A DNA stretch of 6,143 nucleotides from Chitinophagaceae bacterium (GTDB lineage Bacteria; Bacteroidota; Bacteroidia; Chitinophagales; Chitinophagaceae), in the NCBI GenBank assembly GCA_947452875.1, contig CANGEZ010000140.1, positions 1-6,143 of the forward strand, read 5' to 3'. The notes beneath the pieces are model-generated. The model was given only the letters and a program-made list of their open reading frames with translations, was not told where the DNA came from and searched no databases. Shown one piece after another: positions 1 through 5,659 of the stretch. How positions within the stretch are numbered: the first letter of the stretch is position 1; the number at the start of each line of letters is the position of its first letter. The position numbers and the translations under genes were made by a program.

Positions 1-68
1 CAAATACGTTGTGCAGTAAGCTGAAGTGAACCCGTAAAAAATAAAATTAGTAAAGATATAAGCCTCAT
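1..68 (-). CDS. Secreted protein, N-terminal fragment only (signal peptide visible)
   Basis: The reverse strand has an ATG at 68 followed by 22 open codons up to the window edge, so the gene continues to the left of this window. The visible peptide starts MRLISLLILFF, with one positive residue followed by a run of Leu/Ile/Phe, and ends with LTAQRI. This is a textbook Sec signal peptide with a signal-peptidase I site after Leu17-Thr18-Ala19, leaving Gln20 as the mature N-terminus. No mature domain is visible, so the function cannot be named; the product is periplasmic, outer-membrane or secreted. No clear Shine-Dalgarno sequence precedes the ATG, as is usual in this phylum. A perfect AT-rich inverted repeat starts 14 bp upstream of the start codon. 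The peptide is short, so a chance open frame is possible, but the hydrophobic pattern plus the cleavage site make a real gene more likely. Confidence 0.6.
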   Translation of the reverse strand, partial: MRLISLLILFFTGSLQLTAQRI

Positions 69-81
69 GGAACGTTATTAA

Positions 82-108
82 AAAAATGATTAATGGCAAA
101 TCATTTTT
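82..108. repeat. Perfect AT-rich inverted repeat, 10-bp arms
   Basis: The arms AAAAATGATT (82-91) and AATCATTTTT (99-108) are exact reverse complements separated by 7 bases. The repeat lies 14 bp upstream of the ATG of the left-edge minus-strand gene, so it could be an operator or a hairpin in that gene's leader. A terminator for transcripts crossing from either side is also possible, because each strand ends its hairpin in a run of T. In such AT-rich DNA a 10-bp palindrome is notable but not conclusive. Confidence 0.4.
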
Positions 109-274
109 CAATACGATATTGTACAGTCTTTTGAGAGGATTTGAATTCTTTGGTTGATGCTTAGTTATCTTAGAGATTGGAGTTGGAGCAACATTTATAA
201 TTGATGAGAAAGATAAATATTGGCTCAGAGGTTTTATAAAAGTAGAAACTATAATTGCGAAATGCAAGTTTTAA
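86..274 (+). other. Intergenic stretch with a 63-codon frame broken by one TGA; no recognised gene
   Basis: One plus-strand frame is open from ATG 86 to TAA 272-274 except for a TGA at 155-157. The first part encodes 23 residues (MINGKSFFNTILYSLLRGFE and three more). The second part includes GVGATFIIDEKDKYWLRGF, which has a protein-like mix of charged and hydrophobic residues. An overlapping ATG at 157-159 opens a 15-codon peptide in another frame. I recognise no family. It may be a decayed gene remnant or simply chance in AT-rich DNA; no promoter or ribosome-binding site stands out. Nothing else gene-like was seen between the left-edge gene and the promoter at 293. Confidence 0.2.
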
Positions 275-292
275 GGAATAATTTTTTATTTT

Positions 293-325
293 TTTGCTGA
301 GCCAACTACTCAATGCCTAATTTTG
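293..325 (+). promoter_or_regulatory. Bacteroidota-type -33/-7 promoter of the glutaminyl cyclase gene
   Basis: TTTG at 293-296 and TAATTTTG at 318-325 match the Bacteroidota sigma-ABfr consensus (TTTG, then TAnnTTTG) exactly, with a 21-base spacer within the usual range. Transcription would start at roughly 330-332, leaving a leader of only about a dozen bases before the ATG at 343. This also supports 343 as the true start. The leader has no Shine-Dalgarno sequence, as is common in this phylum. Confidence 0.65.
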
Positions 326-342
326 CTGACTAATACTCTATT

Positions 343-1155
343 ATGAAGCGTTTTTTACCTATTGTTGCTGTTGCTTTTTTATTATCATGCCACGACAACA
401 CTCCAGACCATGATCCCGAAATTGAAACCCCGCATGTGGGAATCGATGCACCGGCTACAATAACTTATACCGTTTTAAGTCAATTTCCTCACGATACCAG
501 TGCCTATACACAAGGACTAGAATTTCACAATGGTAAACTATACGAAGGAACCGGAGACTTCAGCAACTCTACTTTGAAAATATATAGCAACTGGAAAACT
601 GGTGCTGTAGAAAAAAAACATGTCATGGGTACCGACAAAATTTTTGGAGAAGGCATTACCATTTTCAACAACAAAATCTACCAACTCACTTGGGAAAGCA
701 ATAAAGCTTATCAATATGACATCAATAATATCGAAACCCCTGAAAAGACTTTTGATTGGCCTTACGAAGGCTGGGGTTTAACACATGACACTTCGAGCTT
801 AATCATCAGCGATGGGACCGCCAATATCTATTTTGTTGACCCAACGACTTTCAAAGTAAAAAGCACCGTTTCAGTTAAAGATGATCAGGGACCGGTTAAC
901 ATGCTCAACGAATTGGAATATGTGAACGGAATGATTTACGCCAATGTTTACCAAACCAACATCATCGTAAAAATAGATGCAGAAAGCGGTCATGTTGTTG
1001 GCCGAATGTACATGAACGGACTACTCCAACAAAATGATATCATTGCCGACAGAACAGATGTACTTAACGGCATTGCTTACGATTCTACGACAAAGAACTT
1101 TTTAATTACTGGAAAAAGATGGCCGAAGATGTTTGAGGTGAGGGTTGCCCCCTAA
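343..1155 (+). CDS. Glutaminyl-peptide cyclotransferase (glutamine cyclotransferase), lipoprotein
   Basis: The product converts an N-terminal glutamine of peptides or proteins to pyroglutamate, releasing ammonia. It belongs to the plant/bacterial-type glutaminyl cyclases, which fold as a five-bladed beta-propeller and are unrelated to the zinc-dependent animal type. Residues 1-16 form a lipoprotein signal peptide ending LLSC (Cys16), followed by an acidic linker to about residue 40. Family motifs follow in order: AYTQGLEF (54-61), FGEGIT (101-106), QLTW (114-117), YEGWGLT (141-147), SDGT (156-159), NELEY (189-193), LNGIAYD (241-247) and TGKRWP (256-261). By motif position, Glu103, Asn189 and Lys258 correspond to the active-site Glu, Asn and Lys described for papaya cyclase; this mapping is from memory of the family. 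The 270-residue length is normal and all blades appear present. It should be lipid-anchored in the periplasm or on the surface. It is transcribed alone from its own promoter. Its last two codons and stop lie inside a dispersed palindromic repeat. Confidence 0.9.
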   Translation: MKRFLPIVAVAFLLSCHDNTPDHDPEIETPHVGIDAPATITYTVLSQFPHDTSAYTQGLEFHNGKLYEGTGDFSNSTLKIYSNWKTGAVEKKHVMGTDKIFGEGITIFNNKIYQLTWESNKAYQYDINNIETPEKTFDWPYEGWGLTHDTSSLIISDGTANIYFVDPTTFKVKSTVSVKDDQGPVNMLNELEYVNGMIYANVYQTNIIVKIDAESGHVVGRMYMNGLLQQNDIIADRTDVLNGIAYDSTTKNFLITGKRWPKMFEVRVAP

Positions 1156-1175
1156 ATCCCCCAAAGGGGGACTTT
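1147..1175 (+). repeat. Palindromic C5/G5 intergenic repeat, copy 1 (overlaps the cyclase stop codon)
   Basis: The element reads GCCCCCTAAATCCCCC, then AAA, then GGGGGACTTT. Its core, C5 (1158-1162) and G5 (1166-1170), can fold into a short GC hairpin with a three-base loop. A second copy lies in opposite orientation at 1371-1395. The TAA within CCCCCTAAAT (1153-1155) is the stop codon of the cyclase gene, and the preceding GCC CCC encodes its last two residues (Ala-Pro). From general familiarity, C5TAAATC5 motifs of this kind are scattered between genes in many Bacteroidota genomes. The hairpin might protect or define the 3' end of the cyclase mRNA. Confidence 0.75.
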
Positions 1176-1211
1176 GATTGTGTTTTTTGGGTTAACCACG
1201 AATTGACGAAT

Positions 1212-1245
1212 TGTTTGGTGTTTGGTGTTTGGCGTTTGGCGTTGG
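1212..1245 (+). repeat. Heptanucleotide tandem array, (T/C)GTTTGG x 5
   Basis: There are three copies of TGTTTGG (1212-1232), one CGTTTGG (1233-1239) and a last unit shortened by one T (CGTTGG, 1240-1245). It directly follows, and shares two bases with, the duplicated ACGAATTG. It is noncoding. Arrays like this can change copy number by strand slippage, but nothing here shows a regulatory role. Confidence 0.8.
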
Positions 1246-1281
1246 CTCAATCGATACTCAAATTTCACTTTGGTAACTGCT

Positions 1282-1323
1282 ACTTTCTTATTCCTTATTT
1301 TCACTTTCTTATTATTTATTTTC
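1282..1323 (+). repeat. 21-bp imperfect tandem duplication
   Basis: The units at 1282-1302 and 1303-1323 both start ACTTTCTTATT and end TTATTTTC or TTTATTTTC. They match at 19 of 21 positions, differing only in CC versus AT at unit positions 12-13. The unit is pyrimidine-rich on the plus strand. It appears noncoding, and no function is evident. Confidence 0.75.
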
Positions 1324-1370
1324 CCTCCTGCACAAAGAGCGACGAAGCTTTTTTATTTCCGAAATGACTA

Positions 1371-1412
1371 GTCCCCCTCGGGGGATTTAGGGGGCTACTT
1401 CGGGGGATTTAG
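1371..1412 (-). repeat. Palindromic C5/G5 intergenic repeat, copy 2, with an extra partial unit
   Basis: GTCCCCC (1371-1377), TC, GGGGG (1380-1384), ATTTA and GGGGGC (1390-1395) form the reverse complement of copy 1 at 1147-1173, with a 2-base rather than 3-base loop. A partial second unit follows: the 13-mer TCGGGGGATTTAG occurs at 1378-1390 and again at 1400-1412. The two full copies face each other across about 195 bp, so the RNA or DNA between them could in principle form a large stem-loop. Confidence 0.7.
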
Positions 1413-1419
1413 TGTCCAT

Positions 1420-1449
1420 AAAAAAAGCCCGTGTTTCCACGAGCCTTTT
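1420..1449 (-). terminator. Rho-independent terminator of the receptor-FAS1 unit
   Basis: On the minus strand a nine-pair stem, AGGCTCGTG (1446-1438) with CACGGGCTT (1433-1425), closes a GAAA tetraloop (1437-1434) and runs into seven T residues (1426-1420). Two of the pairs are G-U. On the plus strand those pairs become A-C mismatches, so it should work mainly for minus-strand transcripts. It begins about 27 bases after the FAS1 stop codon. Confidence 0.85.
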
Positions 1450-1475
1450 CTGTAAAAATCAATTTGTTTATTGAC

Positions 1476-2723
1476 TTACGGCAACAACACTTTATCTATA
1501 TAATGTAAAATACCGTTTACATAATCCTGATCACTAGTACCTGAAGGTTCAGGTGTCAATGGCATCATGTTAATAATAACATTCGCCGCTCTTGAATTAG
1601 GATTGGTTGATGTATCTTTTACAGTCATTGATGAAACAAATGGATTTCCTGGTGTAAAAGTAGAAGTAACTTTTAAACCAGGGTGAGAAACAAATGAACT
1701 TAACAATGAAGGCACTTCTGTGGTTGTCGTTGGAAAGTTATTTGTATATGCTTTTGCTCCAAGTACATGAAACGCTAAAATACCTTTTACTCTATCAGGT
1801 GTTAATGCATTTGCTAATAAAGGATTGGTAAACACTGTAGGAGTTGATGATAATTGATTGGCTAACTGACCAGCTTGTTGTGGAGGCACTCCAGAAGCAA
1901 TTAGGCCTTGTCTGATTAACCCTCTTAATGTCCTTCTAAAAGCAGTATCCACAGGTGCAAATACTGTCAATGGAGAAAACACTGTAAGATTTGGAGACTC
2001 ATTGTTTAAATAACTTTTTAAAGTTGTTCCTGGAGCAGCTCCGCTATCTGCTCTTTCTACAGCAGCTTTAAGATAAGTCAAGTTGGTATCTGAACTAATT
2101 CTGTCCCATAAAGTTCTTTGACCAGGTATTGACAAAGTAGCTGTTTGATGAATAACTCCATTTGAAGCCATTTCGTCTGGATGAACAATAGGTATATTAT
2201 TAAACCATGCGCCATTGATAACAGATGGGCAAACACCTAATCTTAACAATGAACTGGCTTGTGGTAATGGATTTAAAGCGGAAGGATAAAAGAAATTAGG
2301 AAACTTCGGAGCAATGCTTGTTGATTTGATCAACTGCGGAATGGTATTGTATTGCACTAATGCGGCGGCCTGCTCTACAGGAATTTGTGAATTGATTACT
2401 CCTAAAAAAACAGCATCAGGTGCATTCACAGGTACCAAACCTCCTGACAATGCGCTGATTAATTGCTTCACACCATCATTACCCGGTACAAACATGGTAA
2501 ATGATTTGGTGCTGTCATTAATCATACTTAATTGACCTCCTCTAACTACCAAAGCATAGTATAAGCTGTAGTTAGGATTGGATTGTAAAGACTGATCTAA
2601 TCTTGGACCTGTTGCTGGTTGGGCAACAGTATCCGGAAATTGCTCTAGATCCTTATTACAAGAAGCAGTCAGCAACATCAATGATGTCACTACTCCAAGT
2701 AAACTTAATTTTATATTTTTCAT
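1476..2723 (-). CDS. Fasciclin (FAS1) domain lipoprotein, two FAS1 domains
   Basis: FAS1 domains are extracellular adhesion or ligand-binding modules. This 415-residue protein has a lipoprotein signal peptide ending LTASC (Cys22). The sequence just after the cysteine, NKDLE, resembles the Lys plus acidic surface-export signal reported for Bacteroidota lipoproteins, so an outward-facing position is plausible. The first FAS1 domain spans about residues 47-200: its H1-like motif is FTMFVPGNDG (75-84) and its C-terminal motif is NGVIHQ (188-193). The second spans about 206-413: H1 is LTVFAPVDTAF (252-262), H2 is LAFHVLGAKAY (316-326) and it ends NGILHYIDKVLL (403-414). The second domain carries a long insert rich in Gln, Ala and Pro around 268-305. 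The gene lies 62 bp downstream of the TonB-dependent receptor on the same strand. No TAnnTTTG promoter is visible in that gap, and a strong terminator follows the gene, so the two are probably one operon. The ligand is unknown, and partnership with the receptor is inference. Confidence 0.88.
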   Translation of the reverse strand: MKNIKLSLLGVVTSLMLLTASCNKDLEQFPDTVAQPATGPRLDQSLQSNPNYSLYYALVVRGGQLSMINDSTKSFTMFVPGNDGVKQLISALSGGLVPVNAPDAVFLGVINSQIPVEQAAALVQYNTIPQLIKSTSIAPKFPNFFYPSALNPLPQASSLLRLGVCPSVINGAWFNNIPIVHPDEMASNGVIHQTATLSIPGQRTLWDRISSDTNLTYLKAAVERADSGAAPGTTLKSYLNNESPNLTVFSPLTVFAPVDTAFRRTLRGLIRQGLIASGVPPQQAGQLANQLSSTPTVFTNPLLANALTPDRVKGILAFHVLGAKAYTNNFPTTTTEVPSLLSSFVSHPGLKVTSTFTPGNPFVSSMTVKDTSTNPNSRAANVIINMMPLTPEPSGTSDQDYVNGILHYIDKVLLP

Positions 2724-2785
2724 GTTGATTTATTTTAATTTTTAAGTTGGCCTATTTTTACTTTTTACTTTTGAATTTTTAATTA

Positions 2786-5521
2786 TTAATACACATTGTA
2801 CCCAAAGCTCACATAATACAATCCACCTATTCTTGAATTACCAATTGCATCATAATAATAAGAATTCAATAAATTGTTAGCACCTACTTTCAAGATAGAT
2901 TTTGATTTAGGTAATTTATAACTAACCTGTGCACTTACATTATTTGTTGCTGGTAAATTGCCTGTAGCAAAATCACCTTGATACAATAAAGCCTGTTGCC
3001 ATCTGTAAGCTACATTGAAACCATATCTGTTATCATGACCAAAACCGCTGTTGCCGAAATAGAAATTTGTTTTATATTTTGGAGCATTAAAATAAGCAAC
3101 AAAATCTGCAGGCACATCTTTCAAAACATCAGAAGCTACGTTAGCGCCAACATTATAGTTATGTGGTAATCTGTAATCCAAGCTCAAACCGAAGCCATAA
3201 GTTTTAACCTTATCTGTTGTATTTATTGGCAAAGAATAATATCTGTTTGAAGTATCAGAAATACTTGTTGGAGTACCATTTTTAAATTGAGCTACTAATT
3301 TTCTTCCAAGGAAATCCTGGTATTGACCCCAATATCCATATAAATCAACTAGTAATTTCCCACCTTTCAATAAACCTTTATAACCTAACTCATAAGAAGT
3401 TAAAGATTCAGGTTTTAATTGCTTCCAATTGTAAGTAACGACCTGGTTTACACTAAATGCATTTAAATCATACAATTGATTATTATCAAAATTGTATTTT
3501 GTTTTGAAGATTTCATTACCACCTAATAATCTTACACCACTACCCACACCTAGATCAATATATTGTTGTTGATTAGATGGGAAGCGATAAGCAGTTTGAT
3601 AAGACAACCTGATGTGATTGAATTCTGCTAGTTTATAAGTTGCAGTTGCTCTTGGAGTAAATCTTCCTTTAAAGTTTTCATTTTTATCATAACGACCGGA
3701 AACTGCCAATTTGATTTTGTTTCCAATTTTTTTGGTTGCCTGAGCATATCCACCATATTCAGAAATACTTAATGGAGAACCCGGAGCATCTGCAAATAAA
3801 TTACCATCAGAATTCAATTGATAATTTTTATAAACTGCTCCAACAATAACATCAGCATATTTATGAGTGAATTTTGTTAGGTTATAATTTCCTTCTGCAC
3901 TGTACAATGCAGAATGATCAACCAATTTGGCACCACCTTCAGCTAATGTCAAAGCTCTAATGGAATCAAAAGAATTTTTGAATTGATTGCTATTATATTC
4001 AGGACGCCCTATATCAGCAACTGCTCTTGCTTGAGTCTGAGCGATATCATCTGTATAACCAGCCAATCTTGAATTTACATAAGCTTGGGTATAAGTAGCA
4101 TACCAACCAGTTGCACCGCCGCTTGCTTTCCAGCTTTCATTAAATAATCTAGTGGCAACTGTTGTGTTGTAAGAATTACCTGAATTTTCCTGAGTAGTAA
4201 ATGCTCTGAAATTCCAGTCTTTGTTATTCAATTCAAACTTGTATTGTCCCATCTTAAAATTCTCCAAAGAATATCTTTCGCTACCTGTGTAGGTAGTGTT
4301 ACCTGTTCCCCAATAACCTGCCAAGATAGCTTCAGTATTAGAAGAGATTTTATAATGCAACGAACCACCCAATTTAAAGTTGATGGTTGTAGGATTAACA
4401 ACTTGATTTTCTTTATAACCGGTACGAGAAACATTGATAGCACGACCACCATTTAACGTATCTAAAAAGTTTTGTAAGAATGGCAATTGACCTGAAATGG
4501 CAGGAAATACATTTGATCTGATATCAATAGTAGTTTCATCACCATATACATTGATACCATCATAATTGGGATCAGAAGCTCTCGTACCACCTTTTACATA
4601 ACCGCCTGTAGCCAGTCTTGAATAATTTCTGTAATCAGAACCCAGCCAATCCTGTGCTTGGATGTATTCAACATTCATTTTGAAAGCGAATTTTTCATTG
4701 ATCTTTTTAGCCCAGCGAACGGTGAAGTTGTGGTAAGAAGACATATCTTGTTGATCATCTCCTAAATGCATCACTCCTTCTTTAGCTAATACAGAAAGAC
4801 CTTGATATTTAAATGGATTTTTGCTGGTTAACAACAAGGTTCCGTTCATACCGCCTGAACCATATAAAGCAGAAGAGGCACCAGATAACAATTCCATGTT
4901 ATCAACATCTAACTCACTCAAACCAATAATTGAAGAAACAGGAAAATTCAAACCTGGAGCCTGATTGTCCATTCCATCAACCAATTGATTGAAACGTGTA
5001 TTACCACTAGAGTTAAAACCACGTGTTGTTGGAGTTACGAAAGTCAATGAAGATGTTGTAATATCTACCCCTTTCAATGATTTTAAGATATCATAATAAT
5101 TTGCAGCAGCTGAATTTCTGATGGCAGCTGAATTTACTCTTTCAACCGATACCGGTGACTCCAGAATTTTTTCAGGAACACGAGATGCAGAAACGACAAT
5201 CTCTTGTCCTAATGTGCTCGTAGGATTTAAACTAACAGATAGTTTACCAGCAGCAGACACTACCATTTCTTTTGTCTCAAATCCAATTGATGAAAATACA
5301 ATGGTTACGGGTAATGATTTAGCATTGATACTGAATGAACCTTTATCACTGCTGAAAGTGCCTTGTCCGGCGCCTTTTACTGTAACTGAAACAGCTGATA
5401 AATTTTCATTAGACTGACTGTTTTTAACGTTACCGCTGATGGTTACATTTTGAGCATAAGCTCCAATAATAAAAATATTGGACAGCAAAAATGCAACCAA
5501 AAAGCTTTTGACTTTTCTCAT
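2786..5521 (-). CDS. TonB-dependent outer-membrane receptor with CarboxypepD-reg-like domain
   Basis: This outer-membrane beta-barrel imports a ligand using energy from TonB-ExbBD; the substrate cannot be read from the sequence. I place the start at the ATG at 5521 (911 residues): MRKVKSFLVAFLL begins a Sec signal peptide cleaved after AYA (21-23), leaving Gln24 first. An upstream in-frame TTG at 5554 would add 11 residues that are polar and Pro/Lys/Asn-containing, and it falls inside the likely -7 promoter element. Residues 25-100 are a CarboxypepD-regulatory-like beta-sandwich (ISGNVKN, then FSSIGFETKEM). A TonB-box-like EIVVSASR follows at 107-114. The plug covers about 118-235, with ILKSLKGVDI (145-154), TRGFN (166-170), QLVDGMDN (179-186) and SSALYGSGGMNGTL (216-229). 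The barrel runs from about 240 to the terminal strand ending YVSFGYNVY. The length is typical and no break is seen. It is unlike canonical SusC in lacking a SusD gene; instead a FAS1 lipoprotein gene follows after 62 bp. Confidence 0.9.
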   Translation of the reverse strand: MRKVKSFLVAFLLSNIFIIGAYAQNVTISGNVKNSQSNENLSAVSVTVKGAGQGTFSSDKGSFSINAKSLPVTIVFSSIGFETKEMVVSAAGKLSVSLNPTSTLGQEIVVSASRVPEKILESPVSVERVNSAAIRNSAAANYYDILKSLKGVDITTSSLTFVTPTTRGFNSSGNTRFNQLVDGMDNQAPGLNFPVSSIIGLSELDVDNMELLSGASSALYGSGGMNGTLLLTSKNPFKYQGLSVLAKEGVMHLGDDQQDMSSYHNFTVRWAKKINEKFAFKMNVEYIQAQDWLGSDYRNYSRLATGGYVKGGTRASDPNYDGINVYGDETTIDIRSNVFPAISGQLPFLQNFLDTLNGGRAINVSRTGYKENQVVNPTTINFKLGGSLHYKISSNTEAILAGYWGTGNTTYTGSERYSLENFKMGQYKFELNNKDWNFRAFTTQENSGNSYNTTVATRLFNESWKASGGATGWYATYTQAYVNSRLAGYTDDIAQTQARAVADIGRPEYNSNQFKNSFDSIRALTLAEGGAKLVDHSALYSAEGNYNLTKFTHKYADVIVGAVYKNYQLNSDGNLFADAPGSPLSISEYGGYAQATKKIGNKIKLAVSGRYDKNENFKGRFTPRATATYKLAEFNHIRLSYQTAYRFPSNQQQYIDLGVGSGVRLLGGNEIFKTKYNFDNNQLYDLNAFSVNQVVTYNWKQLKPESLTSYELGYKGLLKGGKLLVDLYGYWGQYQDFLGRKLVAQFKNGTPTSISDTSNRYYSLPINTTDKVKTYGFGLSLDYRLPHNYNVGANVASDVLKDVPADFVAYFNAPKYKTNFYFGNSGFGHDNRYGFNVAYRWQQALLYQGDFATGNLPATNNVSAQVSYKLPKSKSILKVGANNLLNSYYYDAIGNSRIGGLYYVSFGYNVY

Positions 5522-5659
5522 ATTTGGTTGTTTTGGGTTTTTAATGTGTAGCAAAATAAGAAATGTAGTTTTGTTACCGAAATTTAATTTTCAAACAACT
5601 GTTGAAATCTTAATATAATAAACACCCTCATAAACCAAACAGTGTTATAACTTTACACC
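5522..5659. promoter_or_regulatory. Divergent promoter region between the receptor and purC
   Basis: These 138 bp must carry the start signals for both genes. For the receptor, a minus-strand TTATTTTG (5559-5552) differs by one base from TAnnTTTG, and 19 bases upstream is TTTC (5582-5579), one base off TTTG. This would start transcription near 5546, about 25 bases before the ATG at 5521. For purC, TAACTTTA (5648-5655) is one base off TAnnTTTG and lies 4 bases before the ATG, implying an almost leaderless mRNA. No TTTG is found at the right distance upstream of it. Both assignments are tentative. No clear operator palindrome was seen. Confidence 0.4.

Larger units (their letters stand above)
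1156..1475. other. Repeat-rich gap between converging genes; no coding sequence
   Basis: This 320-bp stretch separates the 3' ends of the cyclase gene and the FAS1 gene. I see no open frame with coding character. It holds the rest of palindrome copy 1, an 8-bp duplication (ACGAATTG at 1198-1205 and 1206-1213), a heptamer array, a 21-bp tandem duplication, palindrome copy 2 with an added partial unit, and the FAS1 gene's terminator. The segment at 1338-1349 (GAGCGACGAAGC) resembles a GCTTCGTCGCTC-type dispersed repeat common in bacterial intergenic DNA; that resemblance is from memory. Confidence 0.7.

Noticed and set aside
1158..1188. Palindrome C5-AAA-G5 as an intrinsic terminator of the cyclase gene
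   Set aside because: The stem is only five pairs and the T-run (1183-1188) begins 12 bases after it, so it is not a canonical terminator; it is better described as a dispersed repeat.
1147..1412. CRISPR array or insertion sequence between the convergent genes
   Set aside because: The repeats are few, inverted and irregularly spaced, with no transposase frame or regular spacers.
2314..2535. Open frame of 73 codons on the plus strand
   Set aside because: It lies antisense within the FAS1 gene, whose domain motifs are clear on the other strand; its own translation has no recognisable features.
4228..4456. Two open frames of 70-74 codons, one on each strand
   Set aside because: Both sit inside the barrel-coding part of the TonB-dependent receptor and are shadows of it.
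5121..5417. 98-codon plus-strand open frame
   Set aside because: It is antisense to the plug and CarboxypepD-reg-like coding region of the receptor; the real frame is unambiguous.
1476..5521. A standard SusC/SusD polysaccharide utilisation pair
   Set aside because: The lipoprotein has FAS1 domains and no SusD features, and no glycoside hydrolase or SusR-like regulator is nearby.
5602..5619. TTGAAA and TATAAT as a sigma-70 promoter for purC
   Set aside because: The spacer is only 6 bases, far from 17, and Bacteroidota primary promoters use TTTG/TAnnTTTG instead.
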